64,000 nucleotides of DNA, taken from NCBI RefSeq assembly GCF_001729485.1, contig NZ_CP017157.1, positions 4,836,001 through 4,900,000 of the forward strand, read 5' to 3'. The first letter of the stretch is position 1; the number at the start of each line of letters is the position of its first letter. This DNA comes from Streptomyces lydicus (GTDB lineage Bacteria > Actinomycetota > Actinomycetes > Streptomycetales > Streptomycetaceae). Made by a program: the position numbers and the translations under genes. The notes beneath the pieces were generated by a model that was not told the DNA's origin, searched no databases, and saw only the letters and a program-made list of their open reading frames with translations. Of the stretch, positions 9,200 to 17,823 are shown piece by piece.

Positions 9200-9691
9200 A
9201 TGATCACGATGCGGGCGGCTGTTCCCGATGATGCCGACGAACTGGTCCGGCTGCGCCGGCTGATGTTCCTCTCCATGAACGGGCAGGACGCGCCCGGGAG
9301 TTGGGAGCGGGACGCGGAGGCGATGGCGCGTCGGCTGCTGACCGGCCCGGATCCGCGGCTGGGCGGGTTCGTGGTGCCGGGTGACGCACCGGGTGCGCCG
9401 CATCTGGCGGCCTGTGCGGTCGGGACGGTCGAGGAGCGACTGCCGGCGCCGGGCCATCCGTCGGGGCGCTTCGGCTTCATCTTCAACGTCTGCACGGATC
9501 CTCGCTACCGTGGCCGCGGCTATGCGCGGGCCACGACGGAGGCACTGCTCGGCTGGTTCGCGGAGCGGGGCGTGACCCGCGTCGATCTGCACGCCACGGA
9601 CGGGGCGGAGCCGCTGTACCGCAGCCTGGGCTTCGCCGAGCACTCCACGCCGCTGTCGCTGGACCTGCGGCGCCACGCGACCGCCACCTGA
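9200..9691 (+). CDS. GNAT family N-acetyltransferase
   Basis: A 163-residue GNAT-fold acetyltransferase. The N-terminal MRAAVPDDADELVRLRRLMF is the usual beta1-alpha1 element. The acetyl-CoA binding motif A is GFIFNVCTDPRYRGRGYARA (Q/RxxGxG/A type), and the C-terminal VDLHATDGAEPLYRSLGFAE is motif B. Substrate is unknown. It lies 25 bases after the CoA-binding protein, possibly co-transcribed. Confidence 0.88.
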   Translation: MITMRAAVPDDADELVRLRRLMFLSMNGQDAPGSWERDAEAMARRLLTGPDPRLGGFVVPGDAPGAPHLAACAVGTVEERLPAPGHPSGRFGFIFNVCTDPRYRGRGYARATTEALLGWFAERGVTRVDLHATDGAEPLYRSLGFAEHSTPLSLDLRRHATAT

Positions 9692-9707
9692 TCCCGCCCG
9701 GCGTCCG

Positions 9708-9734
9708 GGCCGGGCGGCCTTCGGCGGCCCGGCC
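9708..9734. terminator. Hairpin between convergent GNAT and YbaK genes
   Basis: An inverted repeat (GGCCGGGC / GCCCGGCC) with an 11-base loop lies between two convergent stop codons. It could end transcription in both directions. Confidence 0.5.
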
Positions 9735-9745
9735 GTCCGGCAGCG

Positions 9746-10303
9746 CTATGCGACGCCGAGCCCGTCCAGGACCGTGGCGCCGGGCAGCTCGGCCAGCGCC
9801 TTGCCGGGGACGATGAGCTTGCCGCGGCGGCCGCCGCTGCCGATCAGCGCATAGGGAACGTCGGCGACCGCGGCGTCCACGAACAGCGGCCAGCCGGCCG
9901 GCAGACCGATCGGGGTGATGCCGCCGTACTCCATCCCGCTCTCGCCGACCGCCGTGCCCATCGGCGCGAACGACGCCTTGCGGGCGCCCAGTTGGCGGCG
10001 TACCACGCCGTTGACGTCCACGCGGGTGTGCGAGAGGACGACGCAGGCGGCCAGCGTGGTCTCGCCGCCGCGCCTGCCTGCCACTACCACGCAGTTCGCC
10101 GACTGCTGGAGCAGCCAGGGGCCGTGGTGTTCGACGAGGACGGCGGTGTCCGCGATGGCCGGGTCCGTGTCGACGTAGCGCAGCTCCTGGACCGGTACGG
10201 ATCCGCTCCAGGTGCGGATCGCGGCGGCGACCGGCTCGGTCAGCAGCTCCAGGCACTCGGCGGCGGGCCGGACATCGTCGAAAGCATCCATCGGCACGGG
10301 CAT
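9746..10303 (-). CDS. YbaK/EbsC-family aminoacyl-tRNA deacylase-like protein
   Basis: A 185-residue protein of the YbaK/ProX editing-domain family. It shows CVVVAGRRGG, a basic RRQLGARKASFAP segment, GITPIGLPAGWPLFVD and YALIGSGGRRGKLIVPGKAL, the usual C-terminal motif. Members hydrolyse mischarged aminoacyl-tRNAs in trans. The ATG at 10303 gives MPVPMDAF; a TTG three codons earlier is less likely. It lies 11 bases after the stop of the XRE-cupin regulator on the same strand and may share its transcript. Confidence 0.85.
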   Translation of the reverse strand: MPVPMDAFDDVRPAAECLELLTEPVAAAIRTWSGSVPVQELRYVDTDPAIADTAVLVEHHGPWLLQQSANCVVVAGRRGGETTLAACVVLSHTRVDVNGVVRRQLGARKASFAPMGTAVGESGMEYGGITPIGLPAGWPLFVDAAVADVPYALIGSGGRRGKLIVPGKALAELPGATVLDGLGVA

Positions 10304-10313
10304 GCACGCCAAG

Positions 10314-10919
10314 CTAACAGGCGCCTTCGCGCCGCGGCGGACCGTCTCGGCGGACGGGCGGGATGATCACGGACATGGTCATCTCGACCGGTTCGCCGCC
10401 GTCGTTGCGGTAGCCGTGCGGAGCCTTGGCCTCGAACGTCGCCGAGGCGCCGGGCGGCACCTCGTGCTCGACGTCGTCCACGAGGAGGGTCAGCGTGCCG
10501 GACCGGACGTGGATCAGCTCGACGGTGCCGGGCGGGTGCGGATCGGAGGTGCTGCTGTCGCCGGGCATCAGCCGCCAGTCCCACAGTTCGAACGGCCCCG
10601 GCGCCTCGGCCCCCACCAGGAGCACGGTACGGCTGCCGGCCTCGGTGGACCACAGTCGGACCGCCTCGCTCTGCGGGACGATCCGCACCTGCGGGCCCTG
10701 TTCGTAGTCGAGGAGCGTGGTGATGCTGACGCCGAGCGCGTCGGCGATCTTGACGGTGGTCCCCACGCTCGGGTTCGTACGGGCCTGCTCGATCTGGATG
10801 ATCATGCCGCGACTGACCCCGGCGCGGGCCGCGAGCGCGTCGAGGGTGAAGCCGCGTTCGGCACGCCAGTGCTTGAGATTGCGCGCGAGCGACTGCGTGA
10901 GCTGGTCGAGATCCGTCAC
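10314..10919 (-). CDS. XRE family regulator with C-terminal cupin domain
   Basis: A 201-residue regulator. The N-terminal HTH_XRE (about 12-68) includes NLKHWRAERGFTLDALAARAGVSRGMIIQIEQARTNPSVGT, a canonical Cro-type helix-turn-helix. The C-terminal half is a cupin_2 domain with DPHPPGTVELIHVRSGTLTL and PHGYRN, where a small ligand or metal should bind. The GTG start at 10919 has GGATGG upstream. It is divergent from the EamA exporter at 11025, the common arrangement for a regulator controlling its neighbour and itself. Confidence 0.9.
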   Translation of the reverse strand: MTDLDQLTQSLARNLKHWRAERGFTLDALAARAGVSRGMIIQIEQARTNPSVGTTVKIADALGVSITTLLDYEQGPQVRIVPQSEAVRLWSTEAGSRTVLLVGAEAPGPFELWDWRLMPGDSSTSDPHPPGTVELIHVRSGTLTLLVDDVEHEVPPGASATFEAKAPHGYRNDGGEPVEMTMSVIIPPVRRDGPPRREGAC

Positions 10920-11024
10920 GGTCCATCCAAGTCGAGGACAATAAATTAGATACCGCAGTGCATTTTGTTGGACTACGGTGTGGTGTACTTCAGCGTCCGG
11001 TTCACTGTACTGCGAGGTTTCACC
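10920..11024. promoter_or_regulatory. Divergent promoter region of XRE-cupin and EamA genes
   Basis: A 105-base gap with a markedly AT-richer core (near 10938-10975) than its surroundings. It must hold both promoters and probably the regulator's site. No clean palindrome was identified. Confidence 0.5.
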
Positions 11025-11894
11025 ATGACAGCGGTCTTCGCCCTGGCCACCAGCCTTCTGTGGGGGCTCGCCGACTTCGGCGGCGGACTGCTCACCCGAC
11101 GGCTGCAGGCGCTGACCGTGGTGGTCGTCTCGCAGACGCTGGCCGCCGTGGCGCTCGGCGCCATCGTGCTGGCCACCGGCGGCTGGCGGGAGGCCGGACC
11201 GCAGCTGTGGTTCGCGGTCGGCGCCGGCGTCGTGGGGCCCGCCGCGATGCTCTGCTTCTACCGCGCCCTGGCCCTCGGCCCGATGGGCGTGGTCTCCCCG
11301 CTCGCCTCGCTCGGCACCGTCCTCGTCCCGCTCGGGGTGGGCATCGTGGCGGGTGAGCGGCCGGGGCTGCTCCAGGCCACCGGCATGGTCGTGGCCGTGG
11401 TCGGCGTCCTGCTGGCCGGCGGCCCCCGCGTCAGCGGCGCCTCCATCGCCCGCCAGACGGTCGTACTGACGCTGATCTCGGCGCTCGGCTTCGGCGCGGT
11501 GATGGCGCTGATCTCGGAGGCGTCCACGACCGTGACGGGGCTCTTCCTCGCGCTGTTCGTCCAGCGGGTGTGCAACGTCGCCGTCGGCGGCGCCGCGCTC
11601 TACGCGTCGGTGCGGCGCGGCACCCCGGCACTGCCCGAAGGCGGCCTGCCCGCTCTGCGCGGCGCACTGCCCATGCTCGCCTTCGTCGGGATCGCCGACG
11701 TCGCCGCCAACGGCACGTACTCCCTCGCCGCCCAGCACGGCCCGGTCACCATGGCGGCGGTGCTCGCCTCGCTCTACCCCGTCGTCACCTCGCTCGCGGC
11801 GCTCGGCGTCCTCAAGGAGCGGATGCAGGCGATCCAGACGGCCGGCGCCTCGCTCGCCCTGGTCGGCTCGGTGCTGCTCGCCTCCGGCGGCTGA
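11025..11894 (+). CDS. EamA/DMT family transporter
   Basis: A 289-residue membrane protein with ten predicted helices in two repeated EamA halves. The first half opens with FALATSLLWGLADFGGGLLTRR and has YRALALGPMGVVSPLASLG; the second has VGIADVAANGTYSLAAQHGPVTMAAVLASLYPVVTSLAALGVLKE. The ATG at 11025 follows GAGG. DMT-family proteins export amino acids and other small metabolites; the substrate is unknown. Its likely regulator is the divergent XRE-cupin protein, whose effector may be the exported compound. Confidence 0.9.
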   Translation: MTAVFALATSLLWGLADFGGGLLTRRLQALTVVVVSQTLAAVALGAIVLATGGWREAGPQLWFAVGAGVVGPAAMLCFYRALALGPMGVVSPLASLGTVLVPLGVGIVAGERPGLLQATGMVVAVVGVLLAGGPRVSGASIARQTVVLTLISALGFGAVMALISEASTTVTGLFLALFVQRVCNVAVGGAALYASVRRGTPALPEGGLPALRGALPMLAFVGIADVAANGTYSLAAQHGPVTMAAVLASLYPVVTSLAALGVLKERMQAIQTAGASLALVGSVLLASGG

Positions 11895-11982
11895 CATACC
11901 ACACCAACGGGCGGCGCCCCGCCCGACGTCCGGGCCGCGCCTCACCCGCGGAAGCGGCGGCCCGGCAGTGGCTGACGGGAAC

Positions 11983-12753
11983 TCAGGAGGCCCCGTGCGG
12001 CTCGCCGGCCGCCGCCTCCTGCCACTCGCCCAGCGCCACCAGCTGTTCCGGCGTGACGCCCTCGGGGATCGGCACCGGCGCGGGCGTCCGCAGCGGCGGC
12101 TGCCAGCCCTGCTGCGGATCCCAGCTGCGGACGACCTTGGCGGGCGCCCCGGCGACCACCGCGTGGTCGGGGACCTCACCCCGCACCACGGCACCGGCCG
12201 CGACCACCACGTTCCGGCCCAGCCGCGCCCCGGGCAGGATCACCGCCCCGGTGCCGATCCAGCTGCCGGGCCCGATGGCGACGGGGGCGGACCGCGGCCA
12301 CTGCTTGCCGACCGGCACCTCGGGATCGTCGTAACTGTGGTTCGTGGTGGTCACATAGACACCGGGGCCGAAGAAGCAGTCGTCGCCGATCGTCAGCCGG
12401 ACATCGGCGATCACATGGCTGCCCCGGCCGAGCACCACGCCGTTCCCCAGCGTCAGGATCGGCTCCGCGCCCAGATCGAGGTCCGGCATCATTCCCGCCG
12501 TCAGGGTGACGTCCCGGGCGATGATGCAGTGGTCGCCGATCTCGATCCAAGGGTCGCCGAAGACCGTGCCCTGCGGGAACGCCAGCCGGGTGCCGGGGCC
12601 GATCCGCCGGAAGCGGTACGGGCCCGGGCGCTCGGCCGTGACCGCCGCGACCTCCCGCACCCAGCGCGCGCCGCGGTGGACGGCCCGCGACACGACCCGG
12701 CGCCGCCAGGCCGCCACAGACGAGAACACGTTCTGGTTTATCGGCACCCGCAC
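11983..12753 (-). CDS. Left-handed beta-helix acyltransferase (hexapeptide repeat)
   Basis: A 256-residue protein with an N-terminal basic helix (VFSSVAAWRRRVVSRAVHRG) and a left-handed parallel beta-helix of hexapeptide repeats (about 60-205). The repeats include IEIGDHCIIARDVTL, VVLGRGSHVIADVRLTIGDDCFFGPG and IGPGSWIGTGAVILPGARLGRNVVVAAGAVV. The catalytic-type His of O-acetyltransferases appears in TTTNHSYDDPEVP. It resembles sugar or antibiotic O-acetyltransferases; the acceptor is unknown. The start is a GTG at 12753 preceded by GGGGAGG at somewhat long spacing; GTG at 12747 is an alternative. It is divergent from the gamma carbonic anhydrase gene, another beta-helix protein. Confidence 0.85.
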   Translation of the reverse strand: MRVPINQNVFSSVAAWRRRVVSRAVHRGARWVREVAAVTAERPGPYRFRRIGPGTRLAFPQGTVFGDPWIEIGDHCIIARDVTLTAGMMPDLDLGAEPILTLGNGVVLGRGSHVIADVRLTIGDDCFFGPGVYVTTTNHSYDDPEVPVGKQWPRSAPVAIGPGSWIGTGAVILPGARLGRNVVVAAGAVVRGEVPDHAVVAGAPAKVVRSWDPQQGWQPPLRTPAPVPIPEGVTPEQLVALGEWQEAAAGEPHGAS

Positions 12754-12891
12754 ACGGTAATCGGCCTCCCCGCCGGCCGCCCGTCCGGTGCGCTGTGATC
12801 TTCGCCCCACCGGCCGCCGCCCCCACCCGGCGGCCCGCACGTCGTCTACGGTGCTCTTGGCGTGGCGCAGGAGCGGCAAGGAGAACCAGAG

Positions 12892-13431
12892 ATGGCAGAA
12901 CGGGCAGTGGTTTCCCAGGTGGGCGGCAAGCACCCGAGGATCGATCAGCAGGCGTTCACCGCCCCGACCTCCGTCGTGCTCGGCGAGGTCACCCTGGCCG
13001 CCGGCGCGAGCGTCTGGTACCACGCGGTGCTGCGGGCCGACTGCGGCCCCATCGTGCTCGGCGCGGACAGCAACATCCAGGACAACTGCACGGTCCACGT
13101 CGACCCCGGCTTCCCGGTGACCGTCGGCGAACGGGTCTCCGTCGGGCACAACGCGGTCCTGCACGGCTGCACCGTCGAGGACGACGTGCTGATCGGCATG
13201 GGCGCGACGGTGCTGAACGGCGCCCGCATCGGGGCGGGTTCGCTGATCGCCGCGCAGGCACTGGTCCCGCAGGGCATGGAGGTGCCGCCCGGCTCCCTCG
13301 TCGCCGGGGTGCCGGCGAAGGTCAAGCGGGCGCTCACCGACGAGGAGCGCGAACTCATCAAGGTCAACGCCGCGATGTACCTGGAGCTGGCGGCACGCCA
13401 CCGGGAGGCGTTCGCCGACCCCGAGGAGTGA
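12892..13431 (+). CDS. Gamma-class carbonic anhydrase family protein
   Basis: A 179-residue trimer-forming beta-helix protein. The three zinc-ligand histidines of gamma carbonic anhydrases are at H69 (CTVHVDP), H86 and H91 (VGHNAVLHGC). GMGATVLNGARIGAGSLIAAQALVPQG and SLVAGVPAKVKRAL are family hallmarks. The ATG at 12892 has GGAG upstream. Many of these proteins (CaiE, PaaY and YrdA type) have uncertain activity, so carbonic anhydrase function is inferred. The gene stands alone. Confidence 0.9.
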   Translation: MAERAVVSQVGGKHPRIDQQAFTAPTSVVLGEVTLAAGASVWYHAVLRADCGPIVLGADSNIQDNCTVHVDPGFPVTVGERVSVGHNAVLHGCTVEDDVLIGMGATVLNGARIGAGSLIAAQALVPQGMEVPPGSLVAGVPAKVKRALTDEERELIKVNAAMYLELAARHREAFADPEE

Positions 13432-13509
13432 GCCGGCCGGCCGCCGGAGCACCGCGCGCCGGGCACGGCCGGCAACGGGGCCCGGCACCGGCCCGCCGGC
13501 CGGGACCCG

Positions 13510-13866
13510 TCAGCGGTGCGGCGCGTCGTGCACGTAGGTGATCTCGTCACCGCGGACCCGGACGACGCGCACGGTCATCCCGCGGTCGGTCCCCCGCAGG
13601 TAGTGGGCCGTGCAGCGGATCCACGCACCCCTGACCGCGCGCAGGTCCTGGGCGCAGTCGACCGAGCGCGGCCCGCGGAGGATCACCGGCAGCGACAGAT
13701 GGTCCGAGAGGGAACGGGCGACCTCCTCGCGCGGAACGGCGTCCGTCCGGCCGTTCACCTCGCTCGTCGCGTCCCGCTCCGCCAGCCACTGGTTGCCCGC
13801 GGTGAGGCCGCCGGTCAGCAGAGCCGCGCCCGCCAGCACCAGACCGGCCGCTCGCAGATACCGCAC
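13510..13866 (-). CDS. DUF4333 domain secreted or membrane-anchored protein
   Basis: A 118-residue protein with an N-terminal signal or anchor helix (VRYLRAAGLVLAGAALLTGG) and an extracellular DUF4333-like domain. The two conserved cysteines are in SVDCAQDLRAVRGAWIRCTA. DUF4333 occurs in many actinobacterial exported proteins of unknown role. The GTG at 13866 has a strong AGGAGGG upstream. The end converges on the carbonic anhydrase gene. Confidence 0.8.
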   Translation of the reverse strand: MRYLRAAGLVLAGAALLTGGLTAGNQWLAERDATSEVNGRTDAVPREEVARSLSDHLSLPVILRGPRSVDCAQDLRAVRGAWIRCTAHYLRGTDRGMTVRVVRVRGDEITYVHDAPHR

Positions 13867-13999
13867 GGCAATCCCTCCTACGGGCACGGCACACCTCGTT
13901 CCCGGCCGCGCCCACCGGCCGGTCACCGATTATTCTCACGGACCCGTCCGCGTCGGCAACAGCAGGCCCGTGCCGTGCGGCCACCCAGGCGACGGGCCG

Positions 14000-14992
14000 T
14001 CAGGCCGACGGCACCGGCCCCTGCATCTGCTCGCTGATCCAGTGCAGGGATTCGGCCATGCGCTGGATGTAGGTGTGGGCGCTGTGCACCCCGTCCGGTA
14101 TCTCGAAGAGCGTGGAGTGGATCGGCCCGCCCGTGTAGTCCCGGATGAAGCGCTTCACATCGGGCACCGCGGTTTCCAGGCTGCCGAGTTCGAAGGCCAG
14201 ATAGACCTGCGGCCCCCGCCGCGCCGCCAACTGGCGGGCCAGATGGCGCGGGTCGTTGGCGCGCATCTCCTGCGGGTGGCCCTGCCACATCGGCGAATCC
14301 GGCGCCGTGTCAGGGCCGTTGACGATGGCGGCCTTGAACCGCTCCGGCTGTTTGAGCACGGCCTTCAGCGAGGCGAACCCACCGGACGAGGACCCCATGA
14401 ACGCCCAGCCGTCACGGCTCCCGTACGTACGGAAGTTGGCCCGCGCGAAGTCCGGCACGTCCTCCGTCAGCCAGGTGCCCATCTTCGGCTGCCCCGGGAT
14501 GTCGCTGCCGTCGTAGTACTTCTTGGCGGGGTTGAGCACCGGCATCACCACGATGAACGGCAACGTCTTGCCCTGCTGCGACCACTCCGCGATCCGCTCC
14601 TCCAGCGCGAACGGCGCGCCCGCCCAGTAGTTGAACGGATAGCCGTACGCGCCGGGCAGCGCGATCAGCACCGGGAAGCCGCTCTTGGCGTACCGCGGCT
14701 GGTGGTACTGCGGCGGCAGCCACACCCAGATGTCGCCGGTGAAGCCGGACTTGCGGCCGTACCACTTCGTCGTCACCACCTGGGTGCCGTCATCGCCCGT
14801 CGTACGGAACGGGGTGAAGGCGGAGCGCGGACCGCGCGGCGGCACCACCCGCGGCTGGCCGTTGGCCGCGTCCGCCGGCTGCGCCCGCAGCCGGGGCACC
14901 CGGGACGCGTCGACGACGTCCCCGCCGCCGCAGCCGGCCAGCAGCCCCAGAGCCAGCGCACTCACCGCAGCACCGACGCGCAGCCACTTCAT
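14000..14992 (-). CDS. Lipoprotein esterase (antigen 85/esterase D-like alpha/beta hydrolase)
   Basis: A 330-residue predicted lipoprotein: basic start, hydrophobic helix and lipobox LLAGC with Cys21. The mature part is an alpha/beta hydrolase of the putative-esterase family (related to mycolyltransferases). It has FPVLIALPGAYGYPFNYW and the nucleophile elbow GSSSG with Ser202. C-terminal FEIPDGVHSAHTYIQRM carries the likely catalytic His. Mycolyl transfer is not expected in Streptomyces, so a general esterase on a cell-surface or environmental substrate is more likely. It is monocistronic as far as seen. Confidence 0.87.
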   Translation of the reverse strand: MKWLRVGAAVSALALGLLAGCGGGDVVDASRVPRLRAQPADAANGQPRVVPPRGPRSAFTPFRTTGDDGTQVVTTKWYGRKSGFTGDIWVWLPPQYHQPRYAKSGFPVLIALPGAYGYPFNYWAGAPFALEERIAEWSQQGKTLPFIVVMPVLNPAKKYYDGSDIPGQPKMGTWLTEDVPDFARANFRTYGSRDGWAFMGSSSGGFASLKAVLKQPERFKAAIVNGPDTAPDSPMWQGHPQEMRANDPRHLARQLAARRGPQVYLAFELGSLETAVPDVKRFIRDYTGGPIHSTLFEIPDGVHSAHTYIQRMAESLHWISEQMQGPVPSA

Positions 14993-15295
14993 CGGAACGT
15001 TCTCCTCGGATCCTCAGGGCCGGCGGCGGGCGCGCGCACCACGTCGCGCCGCCCTCGCATCGCCGGTCGAAAGACACCACTTTAAGATCGGCCGGAACCT
15101 CCTCGGTGCCCACCCCGGCCCTCGTGACCTGGTGGTCCTTCCCCCGACCACCGGAGAGAGGTCCTCGCGCGTCAAACCCGCCGCCCGGGTTTCCCCCGTT
15201 CGATGCCGCCGCTCCCCGTTTACCGGACGGTCGGTTCTGGCATGGTTGATTCCCAGTTCGGAAGGGCGGCGCTGTGCCGTGGTTGGGGATGACGG
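14993..15295. other. Divergent intergenic region, esterase / STAND ATPase
   Basis: About 300 bases between divergent genes. An inverted repeat GGTGGTC / GACCACC (15131-15152, 8-base loop) lies mid-gap and could be an operator or hairpin. Nothing else was recognised. Confidence 0.4.
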
Positions 15296-17368
15296 ATGAC
15301 CGCGTGGGCCGAGCACGGGCCACTGCCCGGCGTTGTGGGGCGGGCAGTTGAGCACGAGCAGATGTCCGGGCTGCTCGGCAGCGCTCCGCTGGTGACGCTC
15401 ACGGGAGGGCCGGGGGTGGGCAAGAGCGTCCTCGCCCGCGCCGTCCTCGACGAGCACACCGCACGGCGCGGCGGCACGGTCGTCCGGGTCGCCTGCTGGG
15501 ACGGCCTGACCGAGGGCGGTCTGCTGGACGCGCTCCTCCGGGCCGCGGGGCTGCCCGACGCCGCCCACCGGGACACCGCCCGGGCACTCGCCCACCGTAC
15601 GGCGCACCCCTGCGTCAGCAAGCCGGCGCGCGGCCGGGCGGCGGGGCCGGCCGACGACCGGCGCCCCGACTCCGCCACCACCGCTCCCCCGACGGGCGGA
15701 GCGGCCCTCGCCGCGCTCGGGACGTACTGCCGTCAGCAGCGGGCGACGGTGCTGCTGGACGACTGCGACCCGGTGCTCGACGAATGCGCCCTGCTGGTGC
15801 GGAGATTGCTGCGGGCCGCGCCGGGGCTGCGGATCGTGGCGACCGCGCGGCACGCACTGGGCCTCGCCGAGGAACGGGTGGTACGGATCGCGCCGCTGCC
15901 GGTGACGCTGGGCGAGGGCATCGCCGGACCGGCCGTCGAGCTGCTGGCCACCCGCACCGGGCCGGCCGCGCCGGAACTGCTGGTCACCGTGTGCCAGGCG
16001 CTGGAGGGCTCGCCGCTGGCGATCGCGCTGGCCGCGCACCAGTTGGAGCGGATGTCGCTGCCACAGCTCGCGGCTCAGGTGGGCGCGGACGGGGCGCTGT
16101 TCTACTCGGGGCCGGCGGCGACCGTCCGGCACACCTCGCTGTACGCCGCGCACGCCGCGGGCTACGCGCTCTGCTCCCCCACCGACCGGCGGGTGTGGGC
16201 GAGACTCTCGGTGCTCCCCGGCGATTTCGATCCCTGGCTCGCGGGGTGCGTCTGCACCAGCAGTGACGTTCCTGCAGGTGCGGTCGAGGGTGCGTTGGAG
16301 CGGCTGCGCAGGGCCTCGGTCGTCGAATGCGTACGGGACGCGGGCGGTGTGCACGAGGACACCGGTGCCGCGCTGCCGCCCCGCTACCGACTCCCCCGCG
16401 CGGCCCGCGACTTCGGGCGGACCCAGCTGCGCGAGGCCGGCGAGGAGGCCGCCGCGCTGCGCCGCTTCCGGCAGGCATGCGCGGCGCTCGCCGCCGAGGC
16501 CCAGATCGCCTGGCAGGGCCCGAACCAGCAGGTCGCCATGCGGCTCGTGGAGGACGAACAGCACAACCTCGATGCCGCGCTGACCCGTCCGCCGCAGGAC
16601 GCGGAGGACGCCCTGAGCGCGCTGGAGATCGCGGTCTCGCTGTGGTTCCACTGGGCGGCCTGCGGCTTCCGCCACGAGGGCCGGGCGCATCTGGACCGGC
16701 TGCTGCTGCTCTCCCGGGAGGACACCGCCCTACGGGCACGGGCCCTGTGGCTGGCCGGCTATCTGGCGGCACAGGAACAGGCGCTCACCACCGCGGAGGA
16801 ACTGCTCCGCCAGGCGTGGACGGCGGCCGTCATGCACGCGGACTCCGACGGGCTGGCCCGTATCGCGCATGTACACGGCGTGCTGGCGCTGTACCGCTCG
16901 GACCCCGCGACGGCCGTCCGCTGTCTGGAGGAGGCCACCCGGCACCGCTCCCGGGACCCCTGGTTCGGCCCGGGCCCGGCACACAGCGGGGCGCTGCTCG
17001 CCATCGCGCTGGCCCCGCTCGACGCCGAGCGGGCCCGCGGGGCCGCCCGCAGCGCCTGGGAGGAACGGCACTCCGACGGCGACTTCTGGCTCTACTCGAC
17101 GATCCTGTACGCGGACGCGCTGACCGAACGCGCCCACGGCGAGCCGGCCGCGGCGCTGCGCGCCTGCCGCAAGGCGCTGGTGGCCAAGAAGCTCGTCGGT
17201 GACCCGCTGTTCATCGCGGGTGCCCGCAACATGCTCGCCGGCCTGCGCCGCGCGGTACGCGACGGCCGCCCGGTGCCGGGGTGCGACGGCGACAGCCCGT
17301 GGTGGCAGCGCCGGGGCCCCGGCGTCCGGCCGCAGTCGTTCTTCTCACGGCTGCGCGCGGGCCCCTGA
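15296..17368 (+). CDS. STAND-type ATPase with TPR-like C-terminus, lacking a DNA-binding domain
   Basis: A 690-residue AAA/STAND protein. Walker A is GGPGVGKS (37-44) and the Walker B-like strand is TVLLDDCD (151-158). NB-ARC-style elements follow, including LRIVATARHALGLAEE and LEGSPLAIALAAHQLERM (the GLPLA-like motif). From about 400 on, alpha-helical repeats resemble TPRs (for example RARALWLAGYLAAQEQALTTA). The architecture resembles LuxR/SARP-type large regulators without the HTH or BTAD domain, so it probably acts by ligand- or protein-controlled oligomerisation. A disordered stretch (about 100-135) interrupts the ATPase domain. The ATG overlaps a GGGGATGACGG ribosome site. Partner and signal are unknown. 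Confidence 0.85.
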   Translation: MTAWAEHGPLPGVVGRAVEHEQMSGLLGSAPLVTLTGGPGVGKSVLARAVLDEHTARRGGTVVRVACWDGLTEGGLLDALLRAAGLPDAAHRDTARALAHRTAHPCVSKPARGRAAGPADDRRPDSATTAPPTGGAALAALGTYCRQQRATVLLDDCDPVLDECALLVRRLLRAAPGLRIVATARHALGLAEERVVRIAPLPVTLGEGIAGPAVELLATRTGPAAPELLVTVCQALEGSPLAIALAAHQLERMSLPQLAAQVGADGALFYSGPAATVRHTSLYAAHAAGYALCSPTDRRVWARLSVLPGDFDPWLAGCVCTSSDVPAGAVEGALERLRRASVVECVRDAGGVHEDTGAALPPRYRLPRAARDFGRTQLREAGEEAAALRRFRQACAALAAEAQIAWQGPNQQVAMRLVEDEQHNLDAALTRPPQDAEDALSALEIAVSLWFHWAACGFRHEGRAHLDRLLLLSREDTALRARALWLAGYLAAQEQALTTAEELLRQAWTAAVMHADSDGLARIAHVHGVLALYRSDPATAVRCLEEATRHRSRDPWFGPGPAHSGALLAIALAPLDAERARGAARSAWEERHSDGDFWLYSTILYADALTERAHGEPAAALRACRKALVAKKLVGDPLFIAGARNMLAGLRRAVRDGRPVPGCDGDSPWWQRRGPGVRPQSFFSRLRAGP

Positions 17369-17548
17369 GACGGGTACGCGGGGGGGGGCGGGGACGTGGG
17401 CGTCCCGCCCTCCGGCCGGTCGTCGGCCGGCTCCGGCCCGGACCTCGTCGGAACCCGGCCGGCCGTCGACCGACCCGGTGGACACGCTGCGTGACGCATC
17501 GACCGCGTTCGGGATGCGGGAGGACCGGGCGGACCGCATGCTGGGGGC

Positions 17549-17758
17549 ATGAAGCGTGCCCCCGTGATCGTGCATCCGCCGTCCACCGGCGGCCGCCGTG
17601 TGACGCTCCACGGACAGGACCTGGGCCGGGCGCTGCGCCCCGGTGACGTCGCCGCCATCCTGCGCCGGGCCGGTTTCTGCACCACCACGTTCGTCTGGGA
17701 CGACACCGGCGTCTTCGAATGGCGCGACGGCGGCCCCGACGTCTGGCTGATGCCCTGA
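17549..17758 (+). CDS. Small hypothetical protein
   Basis: A 69-residue protein of unknown function: MKRAPVIVHPPSTGGRRVTL, then GQDLGRALRPGDVAAILRRAGF and a C-terminal FVWDDTGVFEWRDGGPDVW. No signal peptide or membrane segment is seen. A GGGGGC ribosome site precedes the ATG. Codon use is that of a real streptomycete gene. A palindrome (CGACGGCCGGCCGTCG at 17799-17814) lies between this gene and the convergent DedA gene and may end both transcripts. Confidence 0.6.
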   Translation: MKRAPVIVHPPSTGGRRVTLHGQDLGRALRPGDVAAILRRAGFCTTTFVWDDTGVFEWRDGGPDVWLMP

Positions 17759-17823
17759 ACGGAGGCCGCCGGAGGCGACGACGTTGCCCGGCGGTCAGCG
17801 ACGGCCGGCCGTCGGCCTGGGCC

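Noticed and set aside
10920..12194. Long N-terminal extension of the XRE-cupin regulator
   Set aside because: It lies opposite the EamA gene and translates to a His/Asp/Gln-rich shadow; the XRE fold starts at the GTG at 10919.
17199..17552. Plus-strand open frame overlapping the end of the STAND ATPase gene
   Set aside because: Composition is that of a shifted frame of the ATPase gene, without a ribosome site or recognisable domain.
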